6,682 nt of DNA from Elusimicrobiota bacterium (GTDB lineage Bacteria; Elusimicrobiota; Elusimicrobia; UBA1565; UBA9628): positions 1 to 6,682 of the forward strand of contig JACQBB010000005.1 in assembly GCA_016194625.1 (NCBI GenBank), read 5' to 3'. Position numbers and translations under genes: made by a program. The stretch's first letter is position 1, and every line of letters starts with the position of its first letter. Below the pieces are notes generated by a model. It was not told the DNA's origin. It ran no database searches and worked only from the letters and a program-made list of their open reading frames with translations. This document shows, piece by piece, positions 5,119 to 6,682 of this stretch.

Positions 5119-6360
5119 CTAGCGGCGGAAGCGCGACGAGCCGCCGCGCGGGATCACGCGGCGCAGGCGGAACTTGGAGGACATCGGCGCCTTGTAGGTG
5201 TGCAGGCGCGGGGGCACGATGTAGGCGAAGCCCGCGAGGGCCTGGCGCGGGATCGTCTGGCCGGTGAACGCCTCGATCGCGGGGATCTTGCTCTCCTCCT
5301 CGAACGAGACCAGCGTGACCGCGTCGCCCTCGGTCATCGCGCGGCCGGTGCGGCCGATGCGGTGGACGTAGTCCTCGGGATGCTCGGGCACGTCGTAGTT
5401 GATGACGTGCGAGACCTCGGGGACGTCCAGGCCGCGCGCCGCCAGGTCGGTGGCGACGAGGATCGTGATCTTGCCGTCGCGGAAGTCCTGCATCGCCCGG
5501 TCGCGCTCCTTCTGCGACAGGTCGGAGTGCAGCACGCCGCACTGGATGTCCTTGCGGTTCAGGCAGTGCGCGACGTAGTCGGCGCGCGCCTTGGTGCGCG
5601 TGAAGACGATGACCGAGTCCACGCCGTCGGACTTCACGATCGCGGCGAGCAGCTCGCCCTTCTGGCCCTCGGTGACCGGGTACAGCGCCTGCGTGACCGT
5701 GGACGCGGTGGAGCGCGGCCGGTCCACCTCGACGCGGACGGGCGCGCGCATGAACTCGTTGACGACGCGCTCGACCTCGGGCGGGATGGTCGCCGAGAAC
5801 ATCATCGTCTGCCGCTCGGACGGCAGCAGCTTCATGATGCGCCGCACGTCGGGCATGAAGCCCATGTCGAGCATGCGGTCGGCCTCGTCCAGGACGGCGA
5901 CCTTCACGTCGCGCAGGTGCAGCGAGCCGCCGCGGATCAGGTCGAGCAGGCGGCCGGGGGTCGCGACGACCACCTCGGCGCCCTTCTTCAGCGCGTCGCG
6001 CTGGGTCGTGAAGCTGGCGCCGCCGATGATCAGCGCGCACTTGACCGGCGAGTGCTTGGCCAGCTCGCCGACGGCCTTCTCGACCTGCGCCGCCAGCTCG
6101 CGCGTCGGCACCAGCACGAGGGCGCGCACGCGCAGGCCGCCCTTGACCGGGTCGGCGTCGCGGTCGTCGAGCAGCTTCTGCAGCAGCGGCACGGTGAACG
6201 CCATCGTCTTGCCGGAGCCGGTCTGCGCGGAGCCGATGACGTCGCGGCCCTGCATCGATTCAGGGAGGGACTTCTCCTGGATCGGCGTGGGGGCCGCGTA
6301 GCCGAGGTCGACGATCGCTTTGAGCAGTTCGGGACGGAGCCCGAGGCGGGTGAAAGGCAT
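5119..6360 (-). CDS. rhlE: DEAD-box ATP-dependent RNA helicase, RhlE-like
   Basis: A 413-residue DEAD-box helicase that unwinds short RNA duplexes with ATP; bacterial RhlE-type enzymes act in ribosome assembly and RNA turnover in the cytoplasm. All core motifs are present: Q motif (F3, PTPIQ at 24-28), Walker A AQTGSGKT at 45-52, PTRELA at 85-90, GG at 113-114, TPGR at 134-137, DEAD at 158-161, SAT at 189-191, VIVFTRTK at 250-257, ATDLAARGLD at 303-312 and HRIGRTGR at 333-340. The C-terminal tail after about residue 375 is short and basic (KFRLRRVIPRGGSSRFRR), fitting RhlE/SrmB-like rather than DeaD/CsdA, which has a long RNA-binding extension. The ATG at 6358-6360 matches the family start (MPFTRLGL); the frame stays open 52 codons further upstream, but that stretch is Arg/Pro-rich and crosses the likely promoter. 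It heads a minus-strand unit with the cysteine-motif membrane protein and perhaps the EAL gene. Confidence 0.95.
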   Translation of the reverse strand: MPFTRLGLRPELLKAIVDLGYAAPTPIQEKSLPESMQGRDVIGSAQTGSGKTMAFTVPLLQKLLDDRDADPVKGGLRVRALVLVPTRELAAQVEKAVGELAKHSPVKCALIIGGASFTTQRDALKKGAEVVVATPGRLLDLIRGGSLHLRDVKVAVLDEADRMLDMGFMPDVRRIMKLLPSERQTMMFSATIPPEVERVVNEFMRAPVRVEVDRPRSTASTVTQALYPVTEGQKGELLAAIVKSDGVDSVIVFTRTKARADYVAHCLNRKDIQCGVLHSDLSQKERDRAMQDFRDGKITILVATDLAARGLDVPEVSHVINYDVPEHPEDYVHRIGRTGRAMTEGDAVTLVSFEEESKIPAIEAFTGQTIPRQALAGFAYIVPPRLHTYKAPMSSKFRLRRVIPRGGSSRFRR

Positions 6361-6372
6361 GGCGTCGCTGGA

Positions 6373-6381
6373 AGTATAGCA
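6373..6381 (-). promoter_or_regulatory. Candidate extended -10 promoter of the rhlE unit
   Basis: On the minus strand TGC is followed by TATACT (5 of 6 matches to TATAAT), ending 12 bp before the ATG at 6360. No matching -35 is seen at 17 bp. A start 6-7 bp after the box leaves a leader of only about 5 nt, with no room for a Shine-Dalgarno. The box resembles the protease one (both contain TTGCTA). Confidence 0.55.
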
Positions 6382-6403
6382 ACTCCTGCGGCGTCCGCGC
6401 TGT

Positions 6404-6440
6404 GGGCCCATTGCCTCACGCGGCCTAGGTCCAATGGCCC
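6404..6440. repeat. Imperfect inverted repeat between rhlE and the secreted-protein gene
   Basis: GGGCCCATTG (6404-6413) pairs with CAATGGCCC (6432-6440) over 9 bp with one bulged C, leaving an 18-base loop. Just beyond it GGCCCC (6436-6441) can instead pair with GGGGCC (6453-6458). The region 6361-6475 holds two divergent promoters and these repeats; they could be operator half-sites or the stem of a small RNA, but in GC-rich intergenic DNA chance is plausible. Confidence 0.3.
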
Positions 6441-6463
6441 CGCCCGGTCTCCGGGGCCGGCGG

Positions 6464-6469
6464 TACACT
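6464..6469 (+). promoter_or_regulatory. Candidate -10 box of the secreted Ala/Pro-rich protein gene
   Basis: TACACT (4 of 6 matches to TATAAT, including the key first TA and last T) ends 6 bp before the ATG at 6476. No TGn extension or good -35 is seen. The spacing predicts a leaderless mRNA, as for the protease and the small exported protein; the consistent distance is the main support. Confidence 0.4.
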
Positions 6470-6475
6470 CCCGGT

Positions 6476-6682
6476 ATGAGACGACCTTGGGGCGTCCTGG
6501 CGGTCCTCCTCCTCACCGGCGTCCCGCTCCAGGCGCAGACGCGCGTCGCCGCCGCGCCGGCGGTCGTGCCGACCTACGCCGCCCCCGCCGCGGCCGCCTC
6601 GGTCCACGCCGTCCCGTCGCTGTCCGCCGCGCCCGCCCTGGCCCCGTCGCTCGCCGCTCCGCTCGCGGCCCCCGCCGCGCTC
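6476..6682 (+). CDS. Secreted Ala/Pro-rich protein, N-terminal part (3' end outside window)
   Basis: Only 69 codons are present; the frame is open to the last base. Residues 1-20 are a clear signal peptide (MRRPWGVLAVLLLTGVPLQA, basic start, Leu/Val core, predicted cut after LQA before QT). The remaining visible sequence is almost entirely Ala, Pro, Val, Ser and Leu with a repeated [S/L]-A-A-P pattern (SLSAAPALAPSLAAPLAAP), a disordered linker-like segment with no Cys or catalytic motif. I associate this kind of signal peptide plus Ala/Pro linker with large secreted proteins of Elusimicrobiota, where a folded domain such as a protease may follow; what follows here cannot be seen. The ATG at 6476 is chosen because it gives a complete signal peptide and sits 6 bp after a -10-like box. 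No Shine-Dalgarno is present. It is divergent from rhlE. Confidence 0.75.
   Translation, partial: MRRPWGVLAVLLLTGVPLQAQTRVAAAPAVVPTYAAPAAAASVHAVPSLSAAPALAPSLAAPLAAPAAL

Noticed and set aside
5591..6301. Plus-strand 236-codon open frame opposite rhlE
   Set aside because: Ser/Thr/Arg-rich antisense translation of a fully conserved helicase; no start signal and no domain.
6361..6516. Upstream extension of rhlE by 52 codons
   Set aside because: The extra residues are Arg/Pro/Gly-rich and unlike the family, cross the TATACT -10 box, and overlap the start of the divergent secreted-protein gene. MPFTRLGL is the normal family start.
1..6682. Defence system, toxin-antitoxin pair, CRISPR array, integrase, transposase, tRNA or rRNA
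   Set aside because: No regular spaced repeats, no recognisable mobile or defence proteins, and no tRNA-like cloverleaf or rRNA sequence was seen; all of the window apart from short gaps is explained by the eight genes.

Overview
This is a GC-rich bacterial window, tightly packed with eight genes and no RNA genes, mobile elements or CRISPR. The source looks like a high-GC Gram-negative lineage. My best guess is an uncultured Elusimicrobiota-type bacterium, mainly because the last gene encodes a signal peptide followed by a long Ala/Pro/Val/Ser-rich low-complexity stretch, a style I associate with secreted proteins of that phylum. The ornithine-lipid genes and the exported Deg protease fit a diderm cell. 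The taxonomic call is inference and has not been tested by any search.

Layout. (1) 1-1232, plus strand: the 3' part of olsB followed by olsA with overlapping reading frames, a two-step ornithine-lipid pathway. (2) 1193-2632, minus strand: an exported Deg2/Deg9-type serine protease whose 3' end overlaps olsA by 40 bp. (3) 2633-2723: a compact divergent control region with two candidate promoters and several GC-rich palindromes. (4) 2724-3678, plus strand: a small probably exported protein of unknown function, then after 4 bp the 23S rRNA pseudouridine synthase rluE. (5) 3675-6360, minus strand, read right to left: a DEAD-box RNA helicase (rhlE-like), after 5 bp a cysteine-motif membrane protein, and after 59 bp a stand-alone EAL c-di-GMP phosphodiesterase whose stop codon shares a CTAG with the rluE stop. 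(6) 6361-6475: a second divergent control region. (7) 6476-6682, plus strand: the start of a secreted Ala/Pro-rich protein cut by the window edge.

The gene content is largely housekeeping and envelope: membrane lipid remodelling, periplasmic protein quality control, rRNA modification, RNA remodelling and c-di-GMP turnover. I found no convincing new multi-gene system. The points most worth a second look are: candidate -10 boxes 6-12 bp from the start codons of all four transcription-leading genes, implying leaderless or near-leaderless mRNAs; two conserved acidic catalytic positions that are Asp in their families but Glu here (the protease triad and the OlsA HX4D motif); the uncharacterised CxxCG...CPIKH...C membrane protein coupled to the helicase; and a repeated CTTGnnnnCGCAAG element overlapping a promoter -35 box.
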